A DNA stretch of 64,000 nt from assembly GCF_014253075.1 (NCBI RefSeq), contig NZ_JACLZJ010000002.1, positions 1 through 64,000 on the forward strand. The letters run 5' to 3'. Positions within the stretch are counted from its first letter, which is position 1. Each line of letters opens with the position of its first letter. This document shows positions 18,381-26,885 of the stretch, piece by piece. The notes under the pieces are model-generated. The model did no database searches. It was not told where the DNA came from and saw nothing but the letters and a program-made list of their open reading frames with translations. The position numbers and the translations under genes were made by a program. Source of the stretch: Ochrobactrum sp. CM-21-5. GTDB lineage: Bacteria; Pseudomonadota; Alphaproteobacteria; Rhizobiales; Rhizobiaceae.

Positions 18381-19655
18381 TTACAAACGGCCTGTTGCCT
18401 GGTAAGTGCGGAGCAGCCAATTAGAACAAACGAGACCGAGGGCGTGGTTTTCGCCACCTTCCAACATGGCGGTTTGTATGTCGCGCAACAGCTTTTCCAC
18501 GGGGAATTCTCGTCCGATGCCGTTTCCGCCGAATATCTGTATTGCTTCGGACGTTACATCCAGCGCGGTCAAAGTTGCTGTGATCTTGGCTGATCCGGAC
18601 GCAAGAACATGCGGACCGTTAGCCGAGAAATTATATGCGGCAGCCCTGCGAACCATCGCGCGAGCAGCTTCGATCTTTCGCCACATTTCGAACAGTCGCC
18701 ACCTCACATGCTGATGATCGGCAAGTACGCCGCCGCCCTGACGGCGCTCGTGGGCATATTTAAGAGCATGTTCGAATGCAGCTCTTGCCACGCCAATGGA
18801 AATGGAGCCAATCGACATCACGCCAGATGTCAGAGAACTGAAGAAAGATGCGTAGTAGTCCTCTTTAGGGCGCAACACATATTTTAGTGGTACGTGTACA
18901 TCGTCGAAAACGATATCGCCGGTGGGCAGTGGACGTTGACCCAGCTTGTCACTGGGTATGCCTTGTGTAATGCCCGGTAAATCAAGGGGCACGAGCATGA
19001 CAGTACCGAACACACCGCCGTCTGGGCGCCTGTAACCGTTTCCATAATCCGCAGGACTGTGAACCAGCGCGCATTCGGCGATTGGAGCGCAGGCAACCCA
19101 TTGCGAGGTCCGACCCGACAATATGACCTCGCTTGATGTAACCCGCGCCTTGAGACTTCCTATCGTCTGGTTTGCACCCGAAACAACTTCGAACGCTTCA
19201 TAGTCCAGCGCGTCCGACCCGCGATCGGGCTGTGTCACTGCCCAGCAGCCGCGAAGCTTTCCAAATTTCTCGATCAGTTCCGGGTTGCCGGACGATTTTA
19301 CCGCGAAGGCAGGCATCTTGGTCATGAACGAGGTCAGGGCCAGTCCAAAATCGCCATATCCCAGTTCTTCCAGGATGATCGGCAGTATGCGTCCGATTTT
19401 TTGCGGAGGCAGATCCGCCAACGTGGAAGGCCCAATCCCCAATTCGCTAAAGTGATCGAGATATTCCCAGAGCGGAGACTGCGAGGAAATGGTGTCCTGA
19501 GCAGCAATTTTGTCCAGCCTTTCCGCAGTGGGGCGCATGACCTCAAGTGCAAACCGTCTTACTTTGGCTTGTATTTCTTTCTCATCAGTTGCCAGATCGC
19601 CATCCAGCCCGCTGAACTCCAGGTAAGGGGCCCTAACTTCAGTCACATTAAACAT
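18381..19655 (-). CDS. Acyl-CoA dehydrogenase family protein
   Basis: A 424-residue flavoenzyme of the acyl-CoA dehydrogenase fold. The N-terminal helical domain is followed by the substrate-binding WAVTQPDRGSDAL segment (about 148-160), and the C-terminal domain contains QIFGGNGIGREFPVEKLLRD and AMLEGGENHALG, whose Glu is at the usual catalytic-base position. It is 65 bases upstream of the FAAL-ACAD-ACP gene and co-directional, so it likely acts on the same carrier-bound or CoA-bound acyl chain as a second desaturation. It could instead form a heteromer with the fused dehydrogenase. The flavin and substrate cannot be tested here. Confidence 0.88.
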   Translation of the reverse strand: MFNVTEVRAPYLEFSGLDGDLATDEKEIQAKVRRFALEVMRPTAERLDKIAAQDTISSQSPLWEYLDHFSELGIGPSTLADLPPQKIGRILPIILEELGYGDFGLALTSFMTKMPAFAVKSSGNPELIEKFGKLRGCWAVTQPDRGSDALDYEAFEVVSGANQTIGSLKARVTSSEVILSGRTSQWVACAPIAECALVHSPADYGNGYRRPDGGVFGTVMLVPLDLPGITQGIPSDKLGQRPLPTGDIVFDDVHVPLKYVLRPKEDYYASFFSSLTSGVMSIGSISIGVARAAFEHALKYAHERRQGGGVLADHQHVRWRLFEMWRKIEAARAMVRRAAAYNFSANGPHVLASGSAKITATLTALDVTSEAIQIFGGNGIGREFPVEKLLRDIQTAMLEGGENHALGLVCSNWLLRTYQATGRL

Positions 19656-19734
19656 GGCTCTTAACTCTTGTTAGATGCTGATTGTCGTTGAAGTACATCA
19701 CGGCGCATCGCCTGGCAGGCTCTCAGCCGTCGGC

Positions 19735-19768
19735 GAAAAATGTTTAACGCGGATTGCCCGCGTTAAAC
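19735..19768 (-). terminator. Rho-independent terminator downstream of the SDR gene
   Basis: A perfect 11-bp stem, GTTTAACGCGG with CCGCGTTAAAC, and a 5-base loop. On the minus strand it is followed by CATTTTTCG, giving a T-tract in the direction of the SDR gene. It therefore separates the SDR transcript, at least partly, from the downstream dehydrogenase-FAAL-PKS genes. Confidence 0.8.
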
Positions 19769-19882
19769 TGGACCGTCAGCAGATATCTACGATGAAGGCA
19801 GCCGCTTTCACGCGTTGAAACGCTGATGGAGGAGTTTGAAATATTGAAGATTGGGTGGTGTTTGCCTTGAACGTGCTGTCGA

Positions 19883-20632
19883 TCAGGCTGCGGTAAGTCC
19901 GCCATCAATCGCTAGGGTCGTCCCGGTAATGAACGACGCCGCTCCGCTTGCCAGAAAGAGAGCCGCTTCCGCCATTTCATCGGCTTCTCCGAAGCGCCCC
20001 ATGGGATGCATAGCCAGCAAAGCATCTTTTATGGGCTGCGGCGCGCGATCCAGCAATTCGCTATGGGTTCCGCCAGGGCAAATCGTGTTCACGCGGATAT
20101 TTTGGGTCGCAAATTCGAGCGCGGCGCATTTGCCCAGACCGATCAGCCCGTGCTTGGCTGCTTCGTAAGCCGCCAGTCCTGGCATGCCGACCAGTCCGAG
20201 CACGGAAGAGGTGTTGACGATTGCGCCGCCTCCGCTCTTCAGCATTTCAGGGATTTCATACTTCATGCTGAGGAAGACGCCCTTGAGATTGATACCCATC
20301 AGGCGATCCCACTCTTCTTCCTCGTGTTCAACTATTGTTTTGCCGAGTACTTCGATGCCGGCATTGTTGAATGCAATATCAAGCCGGCCAAACGCCTCTA
20401 CTGTCCGGGCAACGGCATTGCGGCAATCTTCGGCCCTGGAAACATCGGTTTGCACAAAAATCGCTTCGCCGCCGCGTTCTCTGACTTCCTGAACAATTTT
20501 CTCGCCCTGATCAGCACGCCTTGCGGCGACAACGACTTTGGCGCCCTCCTTGGCGAACAGCCGGACTGCCGCCTCTCCAATCCCCGAAGTTCCACCAGTA
20601 ATCAACGCAACTTTATTCATCAGTCTTGGCAT
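19883..20632 (-). CDS. Short-chain dehydrogenase/reductase (SDR, FabG-like)
   Basis: A 249-residue classical SDR. The cofactor motif is TGGTSGIG (12-19), followed by NNAG (89-92) and catalytic Ser143, Tyr156 and Lys160 (YEAAK). The residues after the second strand (VAARRA) favour NADP(H) by analogy with FabG. It is the first gene on the minus strand before the acyl-CoA dehydrogenase, with a terminator hairpin in the 227-base spacer. It could supply the ketoreduction missing from the PKS, but it may equally belong to unrelated metabolism. The ATG at 20632 follows AAGGGGGA. Confidence 0.88.
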   Translation of the reverse strand: MPRLMNKVALITGGTSGIGEAAVRLFAKEGAKVVVAARRADQGEKIVQEVRERGGEAIFVQTDVSRAEDCRNAVARTVEAFGRLDIAFNNAGIEVLGKTIVEHEEEEWDRLMGINLKGVFLSMKYEIPEMLKSGGGAIVNTSSVLGLVGMPGLAAYEAAKHGLIGLGKCAALEFATQNIRVNTICPGGTHSELLDRAPQPIKDALLAMHPMGRFGEADEMAEAALFLASGAASFITGTTLAIDGGLTAA

Positions 20633-21275
20633 TTTTTCCCCCTTGCAAAGGTGCGATTGTAGATCAACTATAAATGCAACCGGAAGTAATTAAAAATTAC
20701 TCCTTCAACTTAAGGAATTTATTTAAGCCCGAGTGTATATGTGTAAATTATTATTCTGATTCGCTTGTTTACTGCAATAATTATTCAAATAATTATTTTG
20801 CTATTAATTAATAAGCGCTAATTCAACTAGAATTACATGGTTATTATTTATGAATGATTTGGGTTGAAATTTTCAATTATGAAGGGTCGTGCAAAAATAT
20901 TGCACCTGCATAATTAAATCGGTTAAATGTAAGTCCTCTTATCAGTCATATTGATTCTCACTGAGATTAACCCTTCGATTTTTATTGATAATTGGCTCTG
21001 GTGTGCATTTTCTGTTTTGAAAGAAGGATATTTTTCATCCAGCAGAAAAGTTGCCGATTTGACCAAAAAAATTTGACGCTCGACGTTCAACGCGCTGTGT
21101 ATGCCTGATCAATAAGCTGGCTAACTCGTGTACACTGTTGACCTGAGGCGGTTAAATCTGAGTGGCACAGGAGCCTGGAAAATTTTTCACTTTACGGAAA
21201 GAAACATGAACTGGGTCAGTTATATTTCTTATCGCTCAGCATCAGATCAATTGCGTCAGCAATGAAAATTGCTAT
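20633..21275. other. AT-rich divergent promoter region
   Basis: About 640 bases without a convincing gene, clearly richer in A and T than the flanks. It separates the minus-strand SDR/PKS set from the plus-strand FkbM gene and should hold both promoters. The only strong symmetric site is the GTGCAA/TTGCAC palindrome at 20889. A sigma-70-like promoter cannot be assigned with confidence. Confidence 0.6.
20889..20905. promoter_or_regulatory. Palindromic candidate operator in the divergent region
   Basis: GTGCAAAAATATTGCAC is an inverted repeat with perfect 6-bp arms and a 5-base centre, about 255 bases upstream of the SDR start and 370 upstream of the FkbM start. It is a candidate protein-binding site; no regulator gene for the cluster is adjacent. 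Confidence 0.4.
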
Positions 21276-22082
21276 GTGAAGACGGACCATAACGGTTGCA
21301 TTCAGGATAGAGGCGCCGGATGTATCCGACGGTATCGGGAGTCAAAATTGGAGCTTGGGGACGTGACGTTGCTTTCAGTACATGGAATTGCAGTTCCTTT
21401 GGGATCGAACGAAGTTTCAGAAGAAATCTGGAATGCGCTCATCAGCGGCAGTTATGAGGCAAAAGAAGCCCGTTGGATTTTTCGCGCCATAAAGGCTAAT
21501 GACCGTGTACTGGAACTCGGTGCAGGCATCGGAATCATTACGTCGCTTATCGCTGGTATTTCCGGGGTGCGTGTGTGGTCATTCGAAGCGAACCCATCGA
21601 CGGTTGCTCTTGCAAAGCGCGTTATTGACGCCAACCGTCTGGACAATGTGGTCCTGTCTCAGGGGATACTTTCTGCCGGGCAACCGCAGATGTTCAAATT
21701 TTATGTTCGCAAGGACCTCTGGATGTCTTCGATGAACAGGGAGCAGGGACCTTACGAGCAAGAAATATCGCTTGCTTCAGCGGACATCGACGACTTTATC
21801 GGACGCCATAATATCAATGCCTTGGTTATGGACATTGAAGGTGCAGAACGAGAACTCCTTCAAAATGCGGAACTTCCGGGCATTGAACGAATTTTCCTTG
21901 AACTGCATGACCATCTTTATGGATTGCCAGGTATCCGCGAGATTACGCAGGTATTGGCGGCGAAAGGGTTTGCCTACGATCCTCGAGGATCACAGGGACC
22001 CTGCGTCCTTTTCTCGAAAGATGACGGTCCACGGGAGTACGATGCAGAAGTTTTTCAATCCGAACATCGTGTGCCCTCCTGA
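21276..22082 (+). CDS. FkbM family methyltransferase
   Basis: A 268-residue SAM-dependent methyltransferase. Motif I is VLELGAGIGIITSL (about 78-91), with an acidic FEAN motif about 20 residues later and the FkbM-type VMDIEGAERELL block (about 186-197). FkbM proteins O-methylate polyketides, glycans and lipids. It is divergent from the SDR/PKS locus across an AT-rich promoter region, so it may tailor the cluster product, although many FkbM genes act on surface sugars. The start is uncertain: the GTG at 21276 has no clear ribosome-binding site, and the first 20 residues may be untranslated. Confidence 0.8.
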   Translation: MKTDHNGCIQDRGAGCIRRYRESKLELGDVTLLSVHGIAVPLGSNEVSEEIWNALISGSYEAKEARWIFRAIKANDRVLELGAGIGIITSLIAGISGVRVWSFEANPSTVALAKRVIDANRLDNVVLSQGILSAGQPQMFKFYVRKDLWMSSMNREQGPYEQEISLASADIDDFIGRHNINALVMDIEGAERELLQNAELPGIERIFLELHDHLYGLPGIREITQVLAAKGFAYDPRGSQGPCVLFSKDDGPREYDAEVFQSEHRVPS

Positions 22083-22288
22083 TGGTCGGCGGCTTTGTGG
22101 CATTCGAGGCCATAACCCGAAGTTTTGAGACGGATGCCCTTTATCAATTCAACGTAGTCCAGTTTTTCATTTCTATCGATTTCGTGGCATACTCGATAGA
22201 ATAGGACGCAACCAATGCGCTGATCGCTGCAACCGAATGCCCGAAGGAAGGAACGGATGATATTTTCGCATTTGTCTTCATTTGACAT
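22055..22288 (-). CDS. Possible small hypothetical protein (77 aa)
   Basis: An open frame of 77 codons, starting MSNEDKCENIIRSFLRAFG, with even amino-acid use, several cysteines and no low-complexity stretch. It is convergent with the FkbM gene and overlaps its last 28 bases. The ribosome-binding site is poor and I do not recognise a family. It is included because the composition looks protein-like; it could be spurious. Confidence 0.35.
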   Translation of the reverse strand: MSNEDKCENIIRSFLRAFGCSDQRIGCVLFYRVCHEIDRNEKLDYVELIKGIRLKTSGYGLECHKAADHQEGTRCSD

Positions 22289-22323
22289 TCGTTTTATTTT
22301 CGGTTGATATGATTATGTTTTCG
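22263..22323. promoter_or_regulatory. Repeated TTTCG half-sites upstream of the glycerol operon
   Basis: Several TTCG/TTTCG elements occur within 60 bases (near 22264, 22288, 22298 and 22319), set in AT-rich sequence about 250 bases before glpS. DeoR-type GlpR repressors bind repeated TTTCG-like half-sites, so this may be the glycerol operator. No GlpR gene is in the window, so the link is tentative. Confidence 0.35.
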
Positions 22324-22568
22324 TAAGGCGCTTGTTTCAAGCGCGCGGATAGGGAGGAGCATGGCAAATGAAAATGTGCATGGTCTCTTCGAAAGCGCGT
22401 TATATTCTAGAGTATGAACGGGTGCGAACCGAAAGCGAGGTCGTGTGACCACGGTGTAACGAGGCACCGTTACGCATAAGAGGGGAGGCCCGCTCACTGC
22501 AAGCATATATTGAAGGAGGCAGTCGCTAACGACAATAATTCCGCAGGTTGGAGGAGGCCCCGGAACAT

Positions 22569-23639
22569 ATGCTCGAATTGCGAAATATCTCGAAGAAGGT
22601 GGGCGGAGACCATCACATTCATCCGACAAGTTTGAGCTTGCCGCATGGGAGCCTGAATGTTCTGCTCGGGCCGACCCTGTCCGGCAAGACCTCGCTTATG
22701 CGCCTCATGGCGGGCCTCGACAAGCCGAGCGAGGGTTCGATCCTGTTCGACGGACGGGATGTCACTGGCGCTCCCGTTCAGAAGCGCAACGTCGCGATGG
22801 TCTATCAGCAGTTCATCAATTATCCCACTTTAAGTGTTTATGAGAATATTGCCTCGCCGATGCGCATCGCCGGCAAAACTTCGAAGGAAGTAGACCGCGA
22901 AGTCAAGAAGGCGGCGGACCTCCTCAAACTCACGCCCTATCTCAGCCGCACACCGCTGGAACTTTCCGGTGGGCAGCAGCAGCGCACGGCAATTGCAAGG
23001 GCCATCGTGAAGCAGGCCCAATTGGTGCTGCTGGATGAACCTCTGGCCAATCTCGATTATAAGCTGCGCGAAGAACTACGCGAGGAATTACCGCGAATCT
23101 TCGCGGAATCCGGTGCTATTTTCGTTTATGCAACAACCGAACCGTCGGAAGCCCTGCTTCTCGGCGGTAACACGGCTACACTGTCGAAAGGCCGTATTAC
23201 GCAGTTCGGGCGTACAATCGATGTATACCGTCATCCGGTTGACCTCATTACAGCGCGAACCTTTGCCGACCCGCCGCTCAACACAGCGCGGATGGTCAAG
23301 GCGGGCGACCAGTTCCTGCGTGCCGACCAGCCTGCCATTGCGGTACCCCGCCAGCTGTCCGGTGTAGGCGACGGGCCGTTGACGGTGGCCTTTCAGCCGC
23401 ATCAGCTGCTGCTCCAGCCGACCGCCAATGCAACAATACCGATCCGTGCGCGCACGCTGATTTCGGAGATTGCCGGCTCGGAAAGCTTTATTCATCTCGA
23501 TTATGAAGGCGAACGCTGGGTGATGCTCGCGCATGGTGTCTGCGACATCGAGCCGGACCACGAGATCAAGGTGTTTCTCGATACACGGCATCTGATGGCA
23601 TTCGATGAAGCCGGCCGTGCTGTTGGCATTGTGGCATAG
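22569..23639 (+). CDS. glpS: Glycerol ABC transporter ATPase 1
   Basis: A 356-residue MalK/UgpC-type nucleotide-binding protein, first gene of the glycerol uptake operon. Walker A is GPTLSGKTS (Lys40), the Q-loop is VYQQ (Gln80), the signature LSGGQ is intact (132-136) and Walker B is LVLLDEPLANLD (Asp156, Glu157). The switch-loop histidine is missing: Thr190 stands where the paired ATPase has VTHDQ. A C-terminal TOBE-type regulatory domain covers about 235-350. The ATG at 22569 follows GGAGGAGG. It is 9 bases from glpT. Gene name by similarity to the rhizobial glpSTPQUV system. Confidence 0.9.
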   Translation: MLELRNISKKVGGDHHIHPTSLSLPHGSLNVLLGPTLSGKTSLMRLMAGLDKPSEGSILFDGRDVTGAPVQKRNVAMVYQQFINYPTLSVYENIASPMRIAGKTSKEVDREVKKAADLLKLTPYLSRTPLELSGGQQQRTAIARAIVKQAQLVLLDEPLANLDYKLREELREELPRIFAESGAIFVYATTEPSEALLLGGNTATLSKGRITQFGRTIDVYRHPVDLITARTFADPPLNTARMVKAGDQFLRADQPAIAVPRQLSGVGDGPLTVAFQPHQLLLQPTANATIPIRARTLISEIAGSESFIHLDYEGERWVMLAHGVCDIEPDHEIKVFLDTRHLMAFDEAGRAVGIVA

Positions 23640-23648
23640 GGGGCGGCG

Positions 23649-24737
23649 ATGGCGCGCATAACCCTGGATAATATCCGTCATGCTTATAGCGCAAAGGCTC
23701 AAGCTGCGGGCGATTATGCACTCAAGCAGGTAAATTTCGAATGGGATGACAGCGGAGCCTATGCATTGCTTGGCCCCTCTGGGTGCGGCAAGACGACATT
23801 GCTCAATATCATCTCCGGTCTGCTCCAGCCGACCCAAGGGCGTATTCTCTTCGATGGTCAGGACGTGACCGGCCTCGCGACGGAGGATCGCAACATCGCG
23901 CAGGTGTTTCAGTTTCCTGTCGTTTACGACACAATGACGGTGTTCGACAATCTTGCATTTCCTCTACGCAACCGTCGTATGCCGGAGCCGGAAGTGGAGC
24001 AGCGCGTCACGAATATTCTCGAAATGACCGATCTTGCGGGTATCGCCAAACGGCGTGCGCGGGGTCTGACTGCTGATCAGAAGCAGAAAATTTCTCTGGG
24101 TCGGGGGCTAGTGCGCGCCGGTGTCAACGCGATTCTTTTCGACGAGCCTCTGACAGTGATCGATCCGCACATGAAGTGGATATTACGCTCGCAATTAAAA
24201 CGGTTGCATCGTCAGTCGGGTTTCACAATGGTTTATGTCACCCACGACCAGACCGAAGCGCTCACTTTCGCCGATAAGGTGGTCGTGATGCACGACGGTC
24301 AGATTGTGCAGATCGGTACACCTGTCGAATTGTTCGAGCGGCCAGGCCATACATTCGTCGGCTATTTCATTGGTTCGCCTGGCATGAATCTGATGCCCGC
24401 CCGGCTCGAAGGGCGTATGGCACGGGTAGGTACGCAGTCTATCCCGCTTCCCGGCCTACCGAAGGTAGGCGATGACAAGCATATCGAACTGGGTATCCGT
24501 CCCGAGTTCGTTAAACTTGCCCGCGATGGCTTGCCTGTTCGCATCGACAAGATCGAAGACGTTGGACGTTATCGCATCGTGCGAGCAGGCTTTGAGGGGT
24601 ACCGGTTGGCTGCCGTGGTGACAGAGGACGACGAGATTCCCGCAGACCCGTGTGTGACCTTCGATCCGAAAGCAATAGGTATTTTTGCAGATTCCTGGCG
24701 CGTGGACATGGAGGATTGTCCATGGACAAAAGCCTGA
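23649..24737 (+). CDS. glpT: Glycerol ABC transporter ATPase 2
   Basis: A 362-residue ABC ATPase, partner of GlpS. Walker A is GPSGCGKTT (Lys48), Walker B is AILFDEPLTVID (Asp165, Glu166) and the switch histidine is His199 in VTHDQTEA. The signature is degenerate, LTADQ (140-144) instead of LSGGQ. A TOBE-type domain lies at about 255-355. With GlpS it should form a heterodimer with one good and one poor ATP site. The 3' end overlaps the permease gene glpP by 16 bases, indicating translational coupling. It is not related to the glycerol-3-phosphate antiporter of enterobacteria also called GlpT. Confidence 0.9.
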   Translation: MARITLDNIRHAYSAKAQAAGDYALKQVNFEWDDSGAYALLGPSGCGKTTLLNIISGLLQPTQGRILFDGQDVTGLATEDRNIAQVFQFPVVYDTMTVFDNLAFPLRNRRMPEPEVEQRVTNILEMTDLAGIAKRRARGLTADQKQKISLGRGLVRAGVNAILFDEPLTVIDPHMKWILRSQLKRLHRQSGFTMVYVTHDQTEALTFADKVVVMHDGQIVQIGTPVELFERPGHTFVGYFIGSPGMNLMPARLEGRMARVGTQSIPLPGLPKVGDDKHIELGIRPEFVKLARDGLPVRIDKIEDVGRYRIVRAGFEGYRLAAVVTEDDEIPADPCVTFDPKAIGIFADSWRVDMEDCPWTKA

Positions 24738-25588
24738 ATAACAAAGCATGGTTCATGGTCTTGCCAGTCTTGGTGCTGGTTGCCTTCTCGGCTGCCATAC
24801 CGCTGATGACCGTCGTGAACTATTCGGTTCAGGATACGTTCGGCAACAATCAGTTTTTCTGGGCCGGAACAGACTGGTTCGAGCAGATTCTTCATTCCAG
24901 ACGCTTCTGGAATGCGCTTGGGCGCAATCTCATCTTCTCGTTCATCATTCTCGCTATACAGGTACCGCTTGGTATTTTCATTGCACTGAACATGCCGAAG
25001 AAGGGTTTCTGGGTGCCGGTCTGCCTGGTCACCATGGCGCTTCCGCTTCTCATCCCATGGAATGTGGTCGGCACTATCTGGCAGGTTTTCGGACGCAGTG
25101 ACATTGGCCTGCTCGGTTATTATGCCAACCGGCTCGGGCTGGACTACAACTATGTCAACGATCCATTCGATGCGTGGATTACGGTTATCATCATGGATGT
25201 CTGGCACTGGACCAGCCTCGTCGTGTTGCTGTGCTATGCCAGCCTCGTGTCCATTCCGGATGCCTATTATCAGGCGGCCCGAATAGATGGCGCCTCACGC
25301 TTTTCGGTGTTCCGTTACATACAGCTGCCCAAGATGAAGCGTGTTCTTCTGATCGCCGTACTGCTGCGTTTCATGGACAGTTTCATGATTTATACGGAAC
25401 CTTTTGTCGTAACGGGTGGCGGACCGGGCAATTCAACGACCTTCCTGTCCATCGACTTGGTAAAAATGGCACTCGGACAGTTCGACCTCGGTCCCGCCGC
25501 CGCCATGTCGCTCATCTACTTCCTGATTATCCTGCTGCTTTCGTGGGTGTTCTACACAGTCATGACCAGCCACGATACGGAGGCTTGA
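24722..25588 (+). CDS. glpP: Glycerol ABC transporter permease 1
   Basis: A 288-residue inner-membrane permease of the MalF/UgpA type with six hydrophobic segments. The EAA-type coupling motif is visible as AYYQAARIDGASRFSVFRYI (about 180-199). It pairs with the GlpQ permease to form the channel through which the binding protein delivers glycerol. The ATG at 24722 has GGAGG 7 bases before it and overlaps the glpT end. A GGPGNSTTFLS loop near residue 236 is usual in this family. Confidence 0.9.
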   Translation: MDKSLNNKAWFMVLPVLVLVAFSAAIPLMTVVNYSVQDTFGNNQFFWAGTDWFEQILHSRRFWNALGRNLIFSFIILAIQVPLGIFIALNMPKKGFWVPVCLVTMALPLLIPWNVVGTIWQVFGRSDIGLLGYYANRLGLDYNYVNDPFDAWITVIIMDVWHWTSLVVLLCYASLVSIPDAYYQAARIDGASRFSVFRYIQLPKMKRVLLIAVLLRFMDSFMIYTEPFVVTGGGPGNSTTFLSIDLVKMALGQFDLGPAAAMSLIYFLIILLLSWVFYTVMTSHDTEA

Positions 25589-25589
25589 G

Positions 25590-26486
25590 ATGATGGAGCG
25601 CAATGGCATGCAGGATGCCACACTGTCAGGTGCCCACCAGTCTGAACGGAACGGTGTTGGCCGGCTGATAGCGCGGCATCGCGAAAAGCGGAGATTTAGC
25701 TGGCTTGTCCCGACGGTTTACATTGTATTGCTGCTGATACCGATCTATTGGCTGATCAATATGAGCTTCAAGACAAATCAGGAAATCCTGACATCATTGA
25801 CGCTCTATCCACATGAGCCTACGCTTCAAAATTACCGTGCGATTTTTACCGATCCCGCGTGGTATTCCGGCTATATCAATTCGATCATCTATGTAGTCAT
25901 GAACATGGTGGTCTCGGTTGCCGTCGCATTGCCTGCAGCTTACGCCTTTTCACGCTATAGGTTTTTGGGCGACAAACACCTCTTCTTCTGGCTGCTGACC
26001 AACCGCATGGCTCCGCCTGCGGTGTTCGCACTGCCTTTTTTCCAGCTCTATTCCGCGTTCGGCCTGATCGACACGCATATAGCGGTTGCGCTCGCCCACT
26101 GCTTGTTCAACGTGCCGCTGGCGGTCTGGATTCTGGAAGGCTTTATGTCGGGCGTGCCAAAGGAGATCGATGAGACTGCCTATATCGACGGTTATTCGTT
26201 CCCGAAATTCTTCGTGAAAATATTCATGCCTCTCATTGCGTCCGGTATTGGCGTGGCTGCGTTCTTCTGTTTCATGTTTTCATGGGTGGAATTGCTGATC
26301 GCACGCACGCTGACCACCACCGATGCCAAACCGATCGCCGCGACCATGACGCGCACGGTTTCTGCCGCAGGTATGGATTGGGGACTTTTGGCTGCAGCAG
26401 GCGTGCTGACTTTGATACCGGGAGCGCTGGTGATCTGGTTTGTCCGCAACTACATCGCCAAGGGCTTTGCCCTGGGGAGGGTCTGA
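25590..26486 (+). CDS. glpQ: Glycerol ABC transporter permease 2
   Basis: A 298-residue permease of the MalG/UgpE type. A polar N-terminus of about 35 residues precedes six transmembrane helices; the coupling motif is PKEIDETAYIDGYSFPKFFV (about 190-209). It lies one base after the glpP stop, with GGAGG before the ATG, and is followed after two bases by glpU. This supports one operon and equal expression of both channel subunits. Confidence 0.9.
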   Translation: MMERNGMQDATLSGAHQSERNGVGRLIARHREKRRFSWLVPTVYIVLLLIPIYWLINMSFKTNQEILTSLTLYPHEPTLQNYRAIFTDPAWYSGYINSIIYVVMNMVVSVAVALPAAYAFSRYRFLGDKHLFFWLLTNRMAPPAVFALPFFQLYSAFGLIDTHIAVALAHCLFNVPLAVWILEGFMSGVPKEIDETAYIDGYSFPKFFVKIFMPLIASGIGVAAFFCFMFSWVELLIARTLTTTDAKPIAATMTRTVSAAGMDWGLLAAAGVLTLIPGALVIWFVRNYIAKGFALGRV

Positions 26487-26488
26487 CC

Positions 26489-26782
26489 ATGTTTCATCTG
26501 CCTGATTTTTCCTGGATGGCCTGGACATCGCAGACGACTGCGTTCTTCTGCGCCATTGCGCTCCTGCTACTGGGCATGTGCGTGTGGGAATATGTTTCAC
26601 CCGGTGGAGCGCCGCGCAATGGTATTCTGCGGTTTGAGACGACGCGGGGTGACCGGCTTTTCATTTCGCTGCTTGGAAGCGCGTTCATCAATCTTGCATG
26701 GCTCGGGCTGGTCGGCCCGAACTTGTGGTGGGCTCTCGCCCTCTCAGTGGTTTACGCCATCGGCGTATTTCGCTTCGTGTGA
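26489..26782 (+). CDS. glpU: Small membrane protein of the glycerol transporter (DUF2160)
   Basis: A 97-residue protein with two or three hydrophobic helices (about 15-33, 55-72 and 76-94) and the opening MFHLPDFSWMAWTSQT. It matches the DUF2160 protein that accompanies the glycerol ABC transporter in rhizobia, where it is called GlpU and has no known biochemical role. GGGGAGG precedes the ATG and only two bases separate it from glpQ. It may be an accessory membrane subunit. Confidence 0.8.
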   Translation: MFHLPDFSWMAWTSQTTAFFCAIALLLLGMCVWEYVSPGGAPRNGILRFETTRGDRLFISLLGSAFINLAWLGLVGPNLWWALALSVVYAIGVFRFV

Positions 26783-26885
26783 AGAATTTGGAGCGGGAGA
26801 GAATAGTCCGCTCTGAAGCAGGAATGGGTACGGGACAACCGCACCCGCAAGTCGATATGCGTTCGCAAGCTTTGGGAGGATCACC

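Noticed and set aside
23649-24737. Naming confusion with the glycerol-3-phosphate:phosphate antiporter GlpT
   Set aside because: The sequence is an ABC ATPase with Walker motifs; the name follows the rhizobial glycerol ABC transporter scheme only.
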